Shown: positions 1 to 11,815, numbered from the stretch's first letter. The stretch: 64,000 bases of DNA from Salvator merianae (GCA_003586115.2 QVOM02000112.1:45004178-45068177); one strand, 5' to 3'. Program-made: numbers and translations. Notes: a model not told the origin generated them from the sequence alone.

Positions 1-439
1 GTTCCAGAGTGCCAATCATTATGGCCAAGTTGTCCCTGTCCAGGAGCAGCTGAATGATGAACCAAACTGGAGAAAGAATTAAGCACTTTTTCATTCTTCA
101 TAGAGCAAATATGATCCTGTAGTGGGTTGGGGGAAGATTGTAGTTTGATTGTGCTATGTCTTAATGTTTCTTATTAATTGTAACCCACCTTAGGACCATA
201 TGATGAACAGTGAAATATACATGACTTAATATAAATGGCTTGGAATGAATAGTGTATATTATTACTTTATTCACCATTAAGTATGCACACAAACCTACAT
301 GCATGCATGTGCATGCATACACTTTACAGAGCAAATTATTTCTACCTGCAAAAGCCCACCCTTCTCAGAAACCCATCCAAATGCTACTTTTTCATTTTCT
401 TTTGTTTCCTGGGTGCTAAAGAAAAGAATCTCATGGTGA
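1..439. other. AT-rich non-coding DNA, nothing recognised
   Basis: No reading frame here resembles a known protein. There is a short alternating purine-pyrimidine stretch of GCATGC type near 298-318. I see no terminal repeats or splice-framed exon. Confidence 0.5.
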
Positions 440-906
440 AATATACCAAGGCTGTCTTCAGATATCAAAAGAAAAATGCAGGATCTTGCTTAGATCCCAC
501 AATTTCCTCCTGCCTACCCTACCAGATGGCAGGGTGAAATTGCAGGGCAAGCCTAGGTTCTTACCTCACCTGGCATTGCTCCTACGATTGCATGATGAGT
601 ACATCTGGGTATTTCAATGGCACTAATACCCAGAAGTGCACAAGTGCCCATCCCCACGTTTGCACAGTGGGCATTGGTGGTCCAGTTTCATCCCTGTGCA
701 TGTGCAGTGTCCATTTTCTTCAAAATGGATCCTGGGAGCAAACACTCAGACAAGTTAAGGGGTATTGCTATTCTGGGAAAATCTGGCTTGGGAGTTGATT
801 TTCCCAGAATAGCAATGTTCTGGGATTTCACACTTATAATCTGGGACTATATTGAGATTGCCACAGATACTGTGTGTGGCAATCTTAATATGGTGCTGGG
901 GTAATC
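440..906 (-). mobile_element. Dispersed repeat, copy 1 (inverted relative to 39.8 kb)
   Basis: Read on the minus strand, this segment matches 39,822-40,290 in order: the block with 'tgggactatattgagattgcc' (about 838-862) pairs with the block near 39,850-39,910, the 'gcaggatcttgcttagatccc' block (about 478-498) with 40,247-40,264, and 'caaggctgtctt' (448-459) with 40,280-40,292. The family has no coding capacity here. The ends are unclear and no target duplication was found. It is probably a non-autonomous DNA element, since the other copy begins with TAA followed by GGG as in the Harbinger-like elements, but the class is inference. Confidence 0.45.
764..816. repeat. Perfect inverted repeat, 20-bp arms
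   Basis: Positions 764-783 are the exact reverse complement of 797-816, with a 13-base spacer. It lies inside the dispersed repeat at 440-906. The equivalent place in the 39.8 kb copy is an imperfect palindrome, so the symmetry is older than the two copies or has been maintained in this one. Confidence 0.85.
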
Positions 907-2548
907 CTGGGTTTCAGACCCTGTCTGGATGCAGCCCAGGTCTTGGTGAACCCCAGCTATTCAAGCCTGCCTGCTTCCTCAGTATTGCCATGCCTCCTCC
1001 AAATTAACCTCACAAGTAGATTCTATGTGACTCCACCTTGTCTGCTGTGCACATTTGGCCACTCACTGCAAAAATGGTACCAGGATGTTCTGTTGTGCAT
1101 TGAAGTCATTCTACTCTCAGATACTAAAAGCTATTTCTGAGGACAAAGTATGGGAGAGCTGGAAATCCGTGTGGACAGTGCTGTCCTACCTCTACCACAC
1201 CTCATGATTACAACAGGTGCAAGGAAATGGGGCAAAAGAGGCCAATCTACAGTGGTCCTGCTTCTACATCCCATTGAGAATTGACCTTCCACTTCTGTCA
1301 TCTGGGCATCCAGCATTCTAGGATGTCAAATGCTAGTTATGTATTTAACTCCCGGTCTAAAAGTGGCTGTGACAGAAAAAAACATGTGGAGTGGGGAGCA
1401 CTATCTGGCCATAGCTCACGATAGAAGGAAAGGAAGGTGAATAGGTGGTAATTAGTACTCCCTTTAGTTTATTAAATTTCTCTTCATGCCTTTCTGCTTC
1501 TTTTGGACTGCTCTAAGTCCAAGTTAAGTGCAAGCTGCTGCTGTTGCTGCTTAAAGCCATTTCTGAGCCATGGTCTGTCATAGAGAACCTGCAAGGTTCT
1601 TGCTACTGGGAGTAAGGTGTAAAGGACTTGAAAGTAGGATTCTGTGTCTTCTCAGATGCTCTTGGAATCCACCTCCCATTAGCCTCAGCCAGCATAGCCA
1701 AGGATAAAGATAATGTTCATGGCAACAGTCATTCAGCATAATCTGGAAGGTATCTATGGCAGGACAACAGCTGATCCTGCTGCAGGAAGGGTTAGAACAT
1801 TTCCTTTTCCAACCCACTGCAGTGCAAACATCAAAGCTGAAGCACATTCATTTACTGGCTTTGATGTTTCTGTCTGACTCTGTTTTCAGAGATGCAGGAG
1901 ATGGCTGACTGTGAAAACAGGGCTGTGGGTGTCAACATGAGAGAAGCGTGGCAGGTAGATCTGAACAGCAGCAGAACAGGAGAGAGGTGAAAAGCACTGT
2001 TAAAGGAAGATATAAAAATGCTGACAATGTGTCAAAATCACAGCTGGTCTGGCAGACAATCCTGACACCATAGTAGTCCACTGGCCACCTAATTCATAGT
2101 AAATTCATTACCATCTTTCACCTGGCATTGAACTAGCTTACTGGGCATCTTCCAAGACACCTCTGGCTTTGTTTCAATAGCAAATTCCAGGAGCTTCCAA
2201 ATGCACGCGCGTGCGCATGCACACACACACAAAAGGAAGGGGAATGCATGTAATGAGCTCCAAAAAGTTGTTATCGGAGCAATGTCACAGGATTCTTACT
2301 AGACACTGGGTAAGTTGATTCAGGACCAGAGGAGCCTATGTATATCTGGTAGGCCATGTCAAGAATGGGCATTGATCCTTGATGTCTGGATGCAGCCTTA
2401 GTGTTTTCTTTCATTTTGTGGGGAAATCACTTTTGACAGCACTTTCTCACTCCACTGTAACAGGGTGCCAATTCAACAGGTGTGGAATTCTTGTGACCTT
2501 AGAGCTCTCCCATGGCATTTAAATCCTTTTCTTTAATAATATTTTGCT
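907..2548. other. Non-coding interval, nothing recognised
   Basis: No convincing coding frame, terminal repeat or RNA gene. A short CA/CG-alternating tract is at about 2,204-2,231. The small frames at 1,131-1,316 and 1,578-1,847 have no recognisable protein similarity. Confidence 0.5.
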
Positions 2549-2998
2549 ATCTTTCCACACTTGCTGGTGGACAGGACTAACACATGTACTAGGAGCCTCC
2601 TTTCCACATGCTGGTGTTATCTAAAGGAAGCCCCACACCCCACTGGTATGCTCCATTCACACAGGATGGAACATAGAGCAGACCAGGAGGCCCAAAATGG
2701 TGGGCTTGCCTTGCCTACTGGCGTACTAGGGGGTGGTATACCAGAACATGGTTCAGCATTCCACACAACCCCTTGCACGGGCACAACAAAACTTGCCACT
2801 GCAATGGGTCCCCCAGGCCTTTAGAGCTTTCCAAAATTGTCCATACCAACTCTGAAGCTGGTGTAAACTTCAGAGCTGGCACAAGGGCTGCAATGAAACA
2901 GGTCATTCCAATGCAGAGAGCCTTGGGAAATATCCATCCTAGTGGGATCTGATCTACTTGGTCCAACCTACTGAAGGCAAGCATAGAAAAACTCTTAT
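2549..2998 (+). mobile_element. Degenerate Harbinger-like non-autonomous element
   Basis: It starts with a TIR-like 'ctttccacacttgctgg' and shares blocks in the same order with the element at 36,011-36,926: 'aggagcctcc' (2,591-2,600), the 'gatggaacatagagcagaccagg' type block near 2,663, the 'gggtcccc' block near 2,806, and 'aacaggtcattccaa' near 2,897-2,912. Similar blocks recur at 12.7 kb, 20.7 kb and 24.4 kb, so this is a dispersed family. It has no coding capacity. The right end is uncertain because another element begins at 3,002. Confidence 0.5.
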
Positions 2999-3001
2999 TT
3001 A

Positions 3002-3662
3002 GGGTGTTTTCACACTTGGTGCCCTAGAACAGGATAAGTATCCTGTTCTAAGGTGGAATGGATCCTGCAGCACAGATATCGTCCACACTGTGGGGCCCCA
3101 GAATGGAATGTCAGTAGGGCCCTTTCTGCACTTGGACTTATTTCAGATTATATCTCAGAATAAGGACCTGCCATCTGCATGCTACTGCAGACTATGGTAG
3201 ACCCAGGGCAAGACCTTTCATAGTTTGCACTAGCATGTGGATAGCAGATCCCTATTCTGGGATATAATCCACAGTAAGGCCAAGTGCAGAAAGGACCTAG
3301 GATACCAGCATTTACACTGCAAATGCTGGTGTTCTGCTCCTGCACCTGCTCCTTGCAATGACAGCAGCCAGGAAGTGCCCAGCCACTGCCATGATGACTG
3401 AAAATACCACAGATCATGCAGGTGCAGCTGTGGCATGCTGTGTAGCCTTGCGTTCACTCCTGGAAACTGGTGCGAATGCATTTTACTGGGAGCAGGCTGG
3501 CTGCTCTCAGTCAAGTTGTGGAGCACAATTTAGTTCTCCGCAGCTAGCCGTGATTGGGAGCAGCTAGAGTCTGCTCCCAATCATATGGGCTGCCATGCAG
3601 TGCAGATGCACTTGCCTAGTGAGTGTCTGCACGCTCACTAGGCAACAAGTGCAAAAAGTCCC
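3002..3662 (+). mobile_element. Harbinger-like MITE split by a palindromic MITE
   Basis: The ends read GGGTGTTTTCACACTTGG and CAAGTGCAAAAAGTCCC, an imperfect terminal inverted repeat, and are flanked on both sides by TTA (2,999-3,001 and 3,663-3,665). A 3-bp TTA/TAA target duplication is the known mark of PIF/Harbinger transposons. The interior matches the element at 56,958-58,072 (for example 'gataccagcatt' at 3,300 and 57,034). The copy is interrupted at 3,115 by a 180-bp palindromic MITE; without it the element is about 480 bp. It has no transposase, so it would need a partner in trans. Confidence 0.7.
3118..3297. mobile_element. 180-bp palindromic MITE, copy 1
   Basis: The left arm begins GGCCCTTTCTGCACTTGG and the right arm ends with its complement, CCAAGTGCAGAAAGGACC. 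The whole unit is an almost continuous palindrome with arms of about 85 bp. TAG flanks it on both sides (3,115-3,117 and 3,298-3,300), consistent with a 3-bp target duplication. A second copy of exactly the same length is at 56,060-56,239. It inserted into the Harbinger-like element 3,002-3,662, so it is younger than that element. Confidence 0.8.
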
Positions 3663-3665
3663 TTA

Positions 3666-5093
3666 GCTTCTTGTATTAAGAACTGTAAGAAGACTCTGTG
3701 TTTTTTGTACAATTTTCTTTTTAGTAAGTTGAAGACTTCTCTATAAAGCAGCTTATTCAAATGTAGCATTATCTTATTTTTATAGAGTAGCAGTACGTGG
3801 CTGTCAGTATGAAAAGCATCTGAAGTTCATTAACTACAGTATGTACTCTGTTCAGTGAAGACCCAATGAAGAGAGCAATAGAACAGCAGTGTGACTAAGC
3901 ACTTCTGGGGAGTGTAATTTTCAGATGTAACAACTGCCCACAAATCAGGGGAAGGGAAGGGATATAGTTGATGGATTAAAGCATATTCTTAATTCTGTTC
4001 ATCACTCTTAAACCTAGTGAGCTTGCAAATGAAACAAAATGATGCAGTGATATGTTTAATGTTGTTTCCATTCCATTCTAAGTTTTTAAAAAGACTTAAT
4101 CCATTGTCCTTAATCCTGTCCTTAAAGACGGCAGTCAAAGATTTTTAGTGACACCTTTACCATCATAATTAGAAAAATAAAGAGACAAAACAAATCAAGG
4201 AAGTTTGCTTTTATGCAAGTTGCAGATTAATCATATCTTCTTTGCTCGTGGTCAAGGATTCAGGTAACATGTGAAAACACACCAAAAATACATGTCTGTT
4301 TCTAGTAATGCCTGCCATTCCTCCAGCTAAGAAGAAAATCCTCCATTTGTCAGTATGACAGGTCTTTATATATGGTGCTGACCAGAAACAAGCAGTCAGG
4401 GTGGGCTGCCACTGTTATGCACCAAGGTCAGGAATAAAGGTTGCCAGCCAAGGCGGGATGACCAGAAGCAGTACACTTCTGATGCTGTTTCTAGGTACCT
4501 GGCCAAATGGTGCCAGGCATACTATCCTGGATCATGGACTGTGTGCTGTTCACATGTGGTCTGTGGTCTGGTATACTGGTAGGTTACAGTGCCATTTCCA
4601 TGTCATTGTCCATCCCCAATATTTTGTCTGGTGGGGATGAAATGGTCTCCTGGGACAAATGTCCTCCCAGGATTACTATTCCATAGTGCAGAGGAAGTGT
4701 TCTTGTGGTCCAGTGTTTACTGGTCCAGTGTGGTCACAACTTTTGATTCTAAAGACTTGCTAAATGTACCAAACAGTATTAACTAGATCTGGAACAGTGC
4801 TTCTCAGAAGATACTGTCCTGTGCTTTTTAGAAAAAGGCAAAATTTTGACCAAGTAGTCAACATAGACTGTGTCTATACTTTATGGTGACAGTGGTCCTA
4901 CCTTTCACTTGACAGTGTGGCCATATCCTTTGTGACCACACACATGCCCAGGACATCAGAGAGATAATTTCAATACACTTCCCACAAATGTGGCAGGGAA
5001 GAGGCTGAAAGTAACATCAGTAGGTCCTCCAGACTCACCTTAACTCTTGACAGGCCATCTTAGGAACAGTTACAGGGGATACCATTTTGAGAA
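3666..5093. other. Non-coding interval, mostly unrecognised
   Basis: No coding frame is supported. The stretch 4,390-4,730 has phrases typical of the local MITE families ('tggtccagtgt', 'gtatactggtagg') and may be a worn-down copy, but I could not find ends. The rest is AT-rich single-copy-looking DNA. Confidence 0.4.
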
Positions 5094-5110
5094 TGGCAGT
5101 CTGTATTCTA

Positions 5111-5607
5111 TCTTTTTAATTAAATTTTTCAATTATGCAAAAGGAAATAAAAAATAACAGATCATAACAAAAAAACCAGGGCTTCCCCCCCCCCCCAAAA
5201 AAAATGTATATTGAAAAAGAGAGGGAGAGAGGAAAAAAAACTACACCACCATGACACTACCCAGCTACCCCTTGTGCACACTAGTTGACAACTTCTAGAT
5301 TACTTCTTTCATCTTCGTTCTCTTTCATTTTAGCTGGACCAAAGCGTTAGTCTAGTTATTTCTTTTTTCAGTTCCTCCGGTGCTTGGGGTCTCATTGAAA
5401 ACTACAATAAATCTTTCCATCTTTCTTCTGTTTTAGAAAGCAATTTCATACCTTGACTTTTAAATCTTATTTTCTGCATTTTATCAAATCTATATTGTTC
5501 CATTAGATAGCTATACCAATTATCTAATGTCCATTTAGTACTTTCCCTCCCTCCCAATACGATTGTTGATTGTGCTGCACATATCATTTGAGCACATAAA
5601 TACTGTT
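5111..5607 (-). mobile_element. 5'-truncated L1 LINE with 17-bp target duplication
   Basis: The segment is flanked by a perfect 17-bp direct repeat, TGGCAGTCTGTATTCTA, at 5,094-5,110 and 5,608-5,624, the length expected from L1 target-primed reverse transcription. Next to the left repeat is a T-rich stretch (5,111-5,130), which is the A-rich 3' end on the minus strand. The minus-strand frame 5,587-5,402 reads 'WTLDNWYSYLMEQYRF...' and ends shortly after 'KTEERWKDLL', which resembles the extreme C-terminus of reptilian L1 ORF2. A 3'-UTR-like region with C and A runs follows. Only about 500 bp of the several-kb parent is present, so it is dead on arrival. The exact target duplication suggests it is fairly young. 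Confidence 0.75.
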
Positions 5608-5667
5608 TGGCAGTCTGTATTCTAGTACAGCTTAGGGATGGGATAGTTTTAAAAAACTAAATATCTC

Positions 5668-6752
5668 ATTAGTTATTTATTTCTAAATATTTCTATCAAC
5701 CCTTCATCAAAAGGTGTCATGATGGGTTACAACATTTGCTAAAATAACAATATAAAATATGTATTACAGTTGGTAAAACATAAAATAAAAATATAATTAA
5801 AATACAGCCATTTCCCTTGGCAGAAACAACATTAGAAAACAGCTAACCATCAACGGCGTGGTGAAAAGTTAAGTTTTAGCCAGGCACCAAAAGCCATATA
5901 ACGGTGGCACCTGGTATACTACTGCCGGGAGGTTCTTCCCAGGCCTGGAGTCCACCAAAGGAAAACATCACCATCCCTTGGTCCTCTGAGGGTGACAAAA
6001 CTACAAGAAGGTGTTCACCCTGAGATCTTAAAATGTAGACAAGTCTACATGGGTGAAGGTGCTCTGTCAGATAGTCAGGCCTAAGCCGTTTAGGGTTGTA
6101 TATGTAAGAGTCAGCCCCTGGAATTGGGGTCAGTAGCAAATAGGAAACAGTACAAATCTTTCAAGACCAGTGAGCTGTGCATCTGGGCAGAGAGTCCCCT
6201 CACTAGCTAAGCTGCTGCATTTTGCACTTGTTCCAGATTCTGGATCATCTTCAAGGATGGTCTCACATACACTGCATTACACTTCAGTCTGGAGGTTATG
6301 AGAGTGTGAATCAAAGTGGCCAAATTATCTGTATCTGGTAGAGACTGAAGCTGACAAACCACTCAGAGATGGAGGCAAGCGTTCTTGGCTACTGCTGCCA
6401 CCTGAGCATCAACCAACAGTGATGAATCCAGAACGACCCCCAGATCATGCACCTATTTTTTCTGGGTCAAAATTATCTCAGCTGAAATCGTGTGTCCCCT
6501 AATTTCCTGTACTTGAGACCCTGAGACACACGATACTTCTGTCTTGTCTGGTTTCAATGTATTGGTCTACATCTGATCCATTTTTGAATCCAGACAACAA
6601 TCAAGCACCTGAACTACTTCCCCAATACATATGTAATAGAAAACTATATTTAGGTGTCATTAGCATAGAGATGGTACCTCACTTCAAATTTCCTGATAAC
6701 CTCTCCCGGCAGTTTCATATAGATGTTGAAAAGCACTGAGAACAAAAGTTAT
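5668..6752 (-). mobile_element. L2-like LINE fragment, degenerate
   Basis: On the minus strand the order is that of the ORF2 C-terminal part and 3' tail seen at 49.69-50.8 kb. The tail has a 'tatttatttct' stretch at about 5,675 and 'gggttacaac' at about 5,724. The frame 6,139-5,876 carries 'KRLRPDYLTEHLHPCRLVY', matching the 'PKYLKEHLLPYQPAH' region of the better copy. The upstream end (6,730-6,752) corresponds to sequence just after the GVPQG reverse transcriptase motif. Many stops and frameshifts interrupt the frame, so this is an old, non-functional copy. Confidence 0.7.
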
Positions 6753-7125
6753 GTCTTTTTTATCAACGTCATCATCATCATTTCAATATACCCCTTTTAG
6801 TCATGTGCAATATCAGTAGTGCATATTTTTGCTTTCTAGTTCTGTTCAGGCTCAGAATAAATATATTCCTACTGTTCCATGCCCAATGTCTGTGTCCAGA
6901 AGGGAGTAAGCATATAAATTATATATTGCTCACCTGCATAAGTGAAAATGCTTTTGTTCACATTTTGTGAGTTTGAACAGAATTGAGGAGCAGAAGCTGG
7001 CATAACAAAAATTCTGTGTCAATGGAAAACAACAACAACAGAAGTCTGCTTAACAAAACTTTGCTAAAGATGGAACAGCCCGTGCTAGATAGTCTGACCC
7101 ACACTAGGCTGAACTAGTACTAGCA
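6753..7125. other. AT-rich non-coding DNA
   Basis: No repeat ends or coding frame recognised. It lies between the LINE fragment and a possible MITE. Confidence 0.4.
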
Positions 7126-7573
7126 TGGGCTAAAGGTCCTCTGCACATTGGATGACCTACACTGGCTTTGAAGGCTGGACTCAGCCTTTGAAGCTGGTAC
7201 TCAGTCTTTGAAGACTGGGAATGAAAGTTCCTGGCCTTCACAGTTTCTCCAAGGACGCGTTTTGGGAAGAAGTGACATCTGGCATCACTTTTGGTGTCAT
7301 TTTATCATGCACCATCAAAACAAGTTCCCCAGTTTATTCCAGCCTATGGAGGCACGCCATTCACACACCTCCAGAGTCCAGAATTCAGAGTCTGCAATGC
7401 TGGTAGTCTTCATTGTTGAAGTCCACTGTAGTACAAGGTTAGAGCACCATTTTGGCACCCTATAGCTTCATCCAGTGTAGATGAGACATTCTAGCAGGGG
7501 CCAGAACTTCTACTGTGGATCCATTCAAAAGGAGACAAAACCATTGCCCCCTTCAGTGCAGATGGGGGAAAAC
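7126..7573 (+). mobile_element. Possible Harbinger-like MITE
   Basis: The left end 'aggtcctctgcacattgg' and the right end 'cagtgcagatgggggaaaacc' look like diverged versions of the GGGCCTTTCTGCACTTGG terminal repeat, with TAA and TTA just outside. The interior has no recognised coding sequence. No second copy was aligned, so the boundaries are tentative. Confidence 0.35.
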
Positions 7574-8974
7574 CTTACCCTCAGTGACTCATTTACTATT
7601 TGTAGAATTCAACCTAAGAGCTCCTCCTAGCTACTTTTAATAAGCCATGATGGACACAGCTCAACAAAGTAAGAATGTGGCTGAATCACTGTGAGAACCC
7701 TTTTTGGACGTCCAAGCCACCATAATTGATGTTGATTCTACAGCTCTGAGTCAGAAAGTTCTCTCATCATCTCTTCAGTTCCTACTACAGATGTGGTCTC
7801 AGAGGGACTACAAGAGACTTTGCCATACAAATGCTTTGTAATTTGCAGAGTATCTTCGAAGTACTTTGGGTCACCAGCTCTTAAACTACCAAGGAAAGCC
7901 TGTGCTAGGTGGTTCACAATAGTAGTAGCAAAGTAAGACCTAATCACATCCGCCATCACTACATGGATTTTAATATTGGTCATTTTTGCTTTGTTACCCC
8001 CATGAGACCATTTAATGAAGGGCAAGATATGTCTAAATTCAGTGTTACAGTATAATTTACAGTCATCCTACATCACTTTATTTCCATCAACTGTGAGTTT
8101 TGTAAATTCATAAGGGAGGGGCTTGTGACCCTCACCGTATATGAGAGAAAAGGGCAAGAAAAATTTATATTCACAGGTTTGGCCACAGAAATCCATATGT
8201 TGGGGAGGGGAGCAAGACTTCAGGGAGAACACTGCTTTCTGGTTGCCAAACTGTTTGTGAGGTTTAGGGTACAAATTTCTTTGGCACAATGTAATTGCTG
8301 CAATGCAAATATAACTGCAACTGAGCTAAATTTTTCAGTTAAGAACATTTTATTCATCTTGTGCAGATGAATTTGCCTGATATAGGAATACAAAAGAAGG
8401 AGAAAGTCTGGAGGGAAAACTAGTAAGAACACAAACTCTTAACAGTCTTTCTCATAAATGCATTTGATGCAACAAAAGTGCACCTTAGATCCATTTATCC
8501 AGTTCAATGGAGAGCAGAAGAGCATTGCAATGTACAATTATGCATGAGATTCTCCTTTTTGGATGAGGACATTTGTACTGCGAATTTGAGCATAACTTAA
8601 AAGAAATTTGTAAAAAATGGAATTCCAGGATACTGCATGAAATTCAGTTCATGGTACTGTAACAGTATTTCATACCAATCATATGGAATTGAGAAAGCTG
8701 CTCTGACCTTCTGTGTTGCCACAAAACCTTTGATTGTGGACTGCCAGGGAAAGGGGAGGCAAGAAAAAACACTCTTTCTAGCTGCAGTCTTCTGTTCTGC
8801 AACTTTAAAAGATAAATTATGAAGGTTGTGATGAGGTCTGGGAGGATAGTCTGCCAGATGTTGCAGGGCTCAACCACCCCATTGGAGCCAAGGCTGGAGT
8901 TCATCAGCACCTGGAGACCCTTTGGCTTCTAATCTATCTCCCAAATACTCAGAGAAAGCTATCTCAGGTTGAAT
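7574..8974. other. Non-coding interval, nothing recognised
   Basis: Frames on both strands (for example 7,738-8,025 minus and 8,125-8,370 plus) have no recognisable domain and no supporting start or splice context. I see no repeat ends. Confidence 0.45.
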
Positions 8975-9205
8975 CCAGCTGCAGCTAAGGTTTAATCCCC
9001 CTTTGATCTACCTTCAAAGGTGAGAATGAATACATAAGCAGAGCAACAAGCAGAGTGACTAGCTGTTTTTGTTCCACATTATCTAACACAAAGGTGGATC
9101 TTCTGAGTTAGATAATGTGGAAGGAAATCTGTTTTCCATGTGCTGATTTGTTCTCTCACATTCTGAAGGTAGATCAATGGTGGATTAAAACTTAGGTGTA
9201 GCTGG
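8975..9205. mobile_element. Foldback element, about 230 bp
   Basis: The outer arms pair CCAGCTGCAGCTAAGG (8,975) with the complement of 'cttaggtgtagctgg' (9,191-9,205); 'tgatctaccttca' (9,004-9,016) pairs with 'tgaaggtagatca' (9,165-9,177); and a perfect 16-bp arm at 9,072-9,087 pairs with 9,107-9,122 around a 19-base spacer. The whole element can fold into one long hairpin. It resembles a palindromic MITE. I could not define a target duplication, and no coding sequence is present. Confidence 0.7.
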
Positions 9206-10004
9206 GCCCTTGGAGACAGTCAATCAGTATTAATATAAATAATGGATTGCTGAGTGGGTCCACATCAGCAGGTGAGAGTGATTTTCAAGTCATCCGCTAA
9301 CAGAATGTGGAGGTAGATTAACAAATGACTGCTTTTCCTTTCCACTGTTTGTTTGATTTGATTTGTATTTCTCTCCTGGTTTGGTACCTGCTGTGGCAAT
9401 ATGGAGACCTGGAGGCCCCATGAACAGGCATGGTGTGCTTTGCAGGGGCGTGAACAACAGGGCTTAAAAGCCGGTGGCCGCCGCTGCTCCAGACCTATTC
9501 CCAAGGACCTCATGGTGAGTCAGAATAAACTTACAGAAAACACAATTAAAATGTGCAGCTACTCGGCATTGTGTGAGGCCAGCTGGCCCCATCAGCAGTA
9601 AAGTTCGTATCCTATCACTCACTTCCAGGTCAACTTTAGACTGTCACTGAGGCTGTCACAGTTCAAATCACCAGTGTGGCCTAAGAGTTCTTTAAATAGT
9701 CTCACACCCTGTCATGCTGGTGACACAATTGCTCATGCTGGTCTTGGTGTGGTAGTGCACATACCTGTGCCCATGAGGCTACTTCCAGGGCCAGAAGGCC
9801 ATGAGACTGACACTACACCCATGTGTGGCAGCCTGGCCAGAAATTGCCAAACTAATTATCCTAGCCACAGAAAAAGACTTAAGAAAGCCAAAATGTGACT
9901 AATTAGTTGGCTGATTTTGGCAACCCTGATAATCTCAGTGATAGAATGATTAGTACTCCCTAGTCAAAAGATATTCCTAGTAGCACAGCTAGGATGACTA
10001 CGAT
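9206..10004. other. Non-coding interval with a small GC-rich patch
   Basis: The patch 9,400-9,515 is GC-rich and ends at 'ctcatggtgagtcag', which resembles a splice donor. The open frame across it (9,401-9,601 plus) has no recognisable similarity, so I do not call an exon. The rest is unremarkable. Confidence 0.35.
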
Positions 10005-10522
10005 GGCCCTGTTCGTACTTAGCGAGTGGTACGTTTCAGGACGCATGCTAGAACACAGAATCCGCACTTGCGAACAGCCTCAGCTCACCCAAAATCTACC
10101 AAAGCCCACCTGATGCTTACCTGAATCCAACCAGCTGTGGTCAACTAATTTGTAGTCTCCAACCTGACCTGCAAGTTCAGATGAGGATCAGGAAAGATGC
10201 GTTTGCACTATTTCCAGGTTCAAAATGGTGGTGGGGCAGAGCCGGCGGGGCCGCGCAGGCGCAGTCTGCTGGTTTGCACCCCGGTTTGGACCTTGGGCTC
10301 TGGACCCTGGTGGTCTTTTCGGACACAGGTTCGAACACAGACCCTCTGGGTTCAAACACAGCTACTGAACTAGTACACTCCCATTCGCACTGCGTCCAGC
10401 ACTGGTTGGCTTACGGAGTGTTCCAGTGCTGACAGGAGCGAAGACCTATCTCAGTACCCAAACCCTGCCGGCCAGAACCATGCTAGTTATACTGTTATAC
10501 CTTTGTAAGTGTGAACAGACCC
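10005..10522 (-). mobile_element. Harbinger-like MITE family H2, copy 1
   Basis: The ends are GGCCCTGTTCGTACTTA and TAAGTGTGAACAGACCC. Read on the minus strand, it matches 13,054-13,562 and 58,140-58,641 throughout: the 'cagcactgg' block near 10,399, 'gaactagt' near 10,368, the 'ttcgaacacag' block near 10,330 and the 'gatgaggatcagg' block near 10,180. Flanking bases ATG/ATT do not give a clean target duplication. It has higher CpG content than its surroundings (10,230-10,262). It is non-coding. Confidence 0.65.
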
Positions 10523-11815
10523 ATTGTCTCCTTAAGTCTTTCAAAGTGAAGAGTATTTTCAATCTAGAAAGAGGAAGAGAGTGAAAGAAAGGGAGAATAT
10601 CTTTGGAAGGTAAAACAAAGCAGATAAAAGTATTTCTGGCTTGTAAAAAAGTGAATAAGGAGCACTTGCTATCAATTTGCTTTATACAAGAACTTGAAAG
10701 GATAAATGAAATTCGAAGTTAGCATGACATGAACAGAAGTTGCAGGGTTTTCCAGTTTCACTCTAGGGATTGATAAATAGCATTAAAGCAGCCATTCTTT
10801 CTGATATAATCTCTGGTATTTCAGGCTGGCTAGTGATAATTTCTAAATACTTCATTAGGATTGATCATATCTTTAAGAACATTTTATGAGTTTCTTGAGA
10901 TGGGTTATAGTTTGCTTACTCAAAATTACAGTTCACAGCCCACAAAGGAACTGTGAATATAATTTTCTGAATATATATTTATATTATGAGATTCATTTTA
11001 CCACACGTTATGAGATGAACTATTGATATAAGTTATCTGACAGATATATTGCAGTGTTTAATTGAATACAGCATTCATTCATCCTCTCATCTGAGGATCT
11101 CTTCAATATGTAGTTCTCATTTCTCTTAGGCTACTGTCCACCATGATGGCTGCATGCACAAGACTACTAGAACATTATGTCTCCAGCTTTTTTTCTAACT
11201 AGCTATGCCCTATTTTTGTAACCCTAAATGATCTCTCTCTCTCTTTTTTTTTTTTTTTTGGAAATCTCATTGGGCTAAGACACCATGCTGTACTCCTTTA
11301 CGTGGCCCCAAATAAAGGAAAGTGAGAGCGGCCTAAATGATAACTCATTCTCTGACTCTACTCCATTCTGTGTGTGAGCAAAGGAAGAGGAAAAAGAAGC
11401 TTACATTGCTTGTTGTAATTATTTCGCTAATTATGTCTAAAATTTGCGCTGCATGTATGTGTACAGTGTGTCATTCTGTGCTCAGAATTTTCGACCCATT
11501 CCTTTTTGGTATTGTCAGTGAGACATCATTCTCATTACATTTCCAGCCTGTGCCTTCAATCCATTAATTCAGATTTTCTTTGCTACAAAAAATAATCCAA
11601 AATTTCAAAACTAATTTGTCATCCACAGTGAACAACTCAATAGTTTCCACATGGATGTAAAGATATGTAAAATGGTGCACAGTGTGGAAAACGAAGACAA
11701 GGAATGCCCCTGAAGCTTGCAAGAATCAGGAGGAGGTATGCTTTTAAGAACATCTTGTTCAGATATTGTAAGCAAAGCACATTACTGGACCAATGTTCTG
11801 CTTCCAAACACAATT
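10523..11815. other. AT-rich non-coding DNA
   Basis: No coding frame or repeat ends recognised. There is a CT-then-T run at about 11,231-11,259. The stretch 10,860-11,080 is very AT-rich and could include conserved non-coding DNA, but nothing in the sequence itself proves that. Confidence 0.4.

Noticed and set aside
9401..9601. GC-rich frame ending near a donor-like 'ggtgagt'
   Set aside because: A single motif is too common by chance; the peptide is not recognisable.
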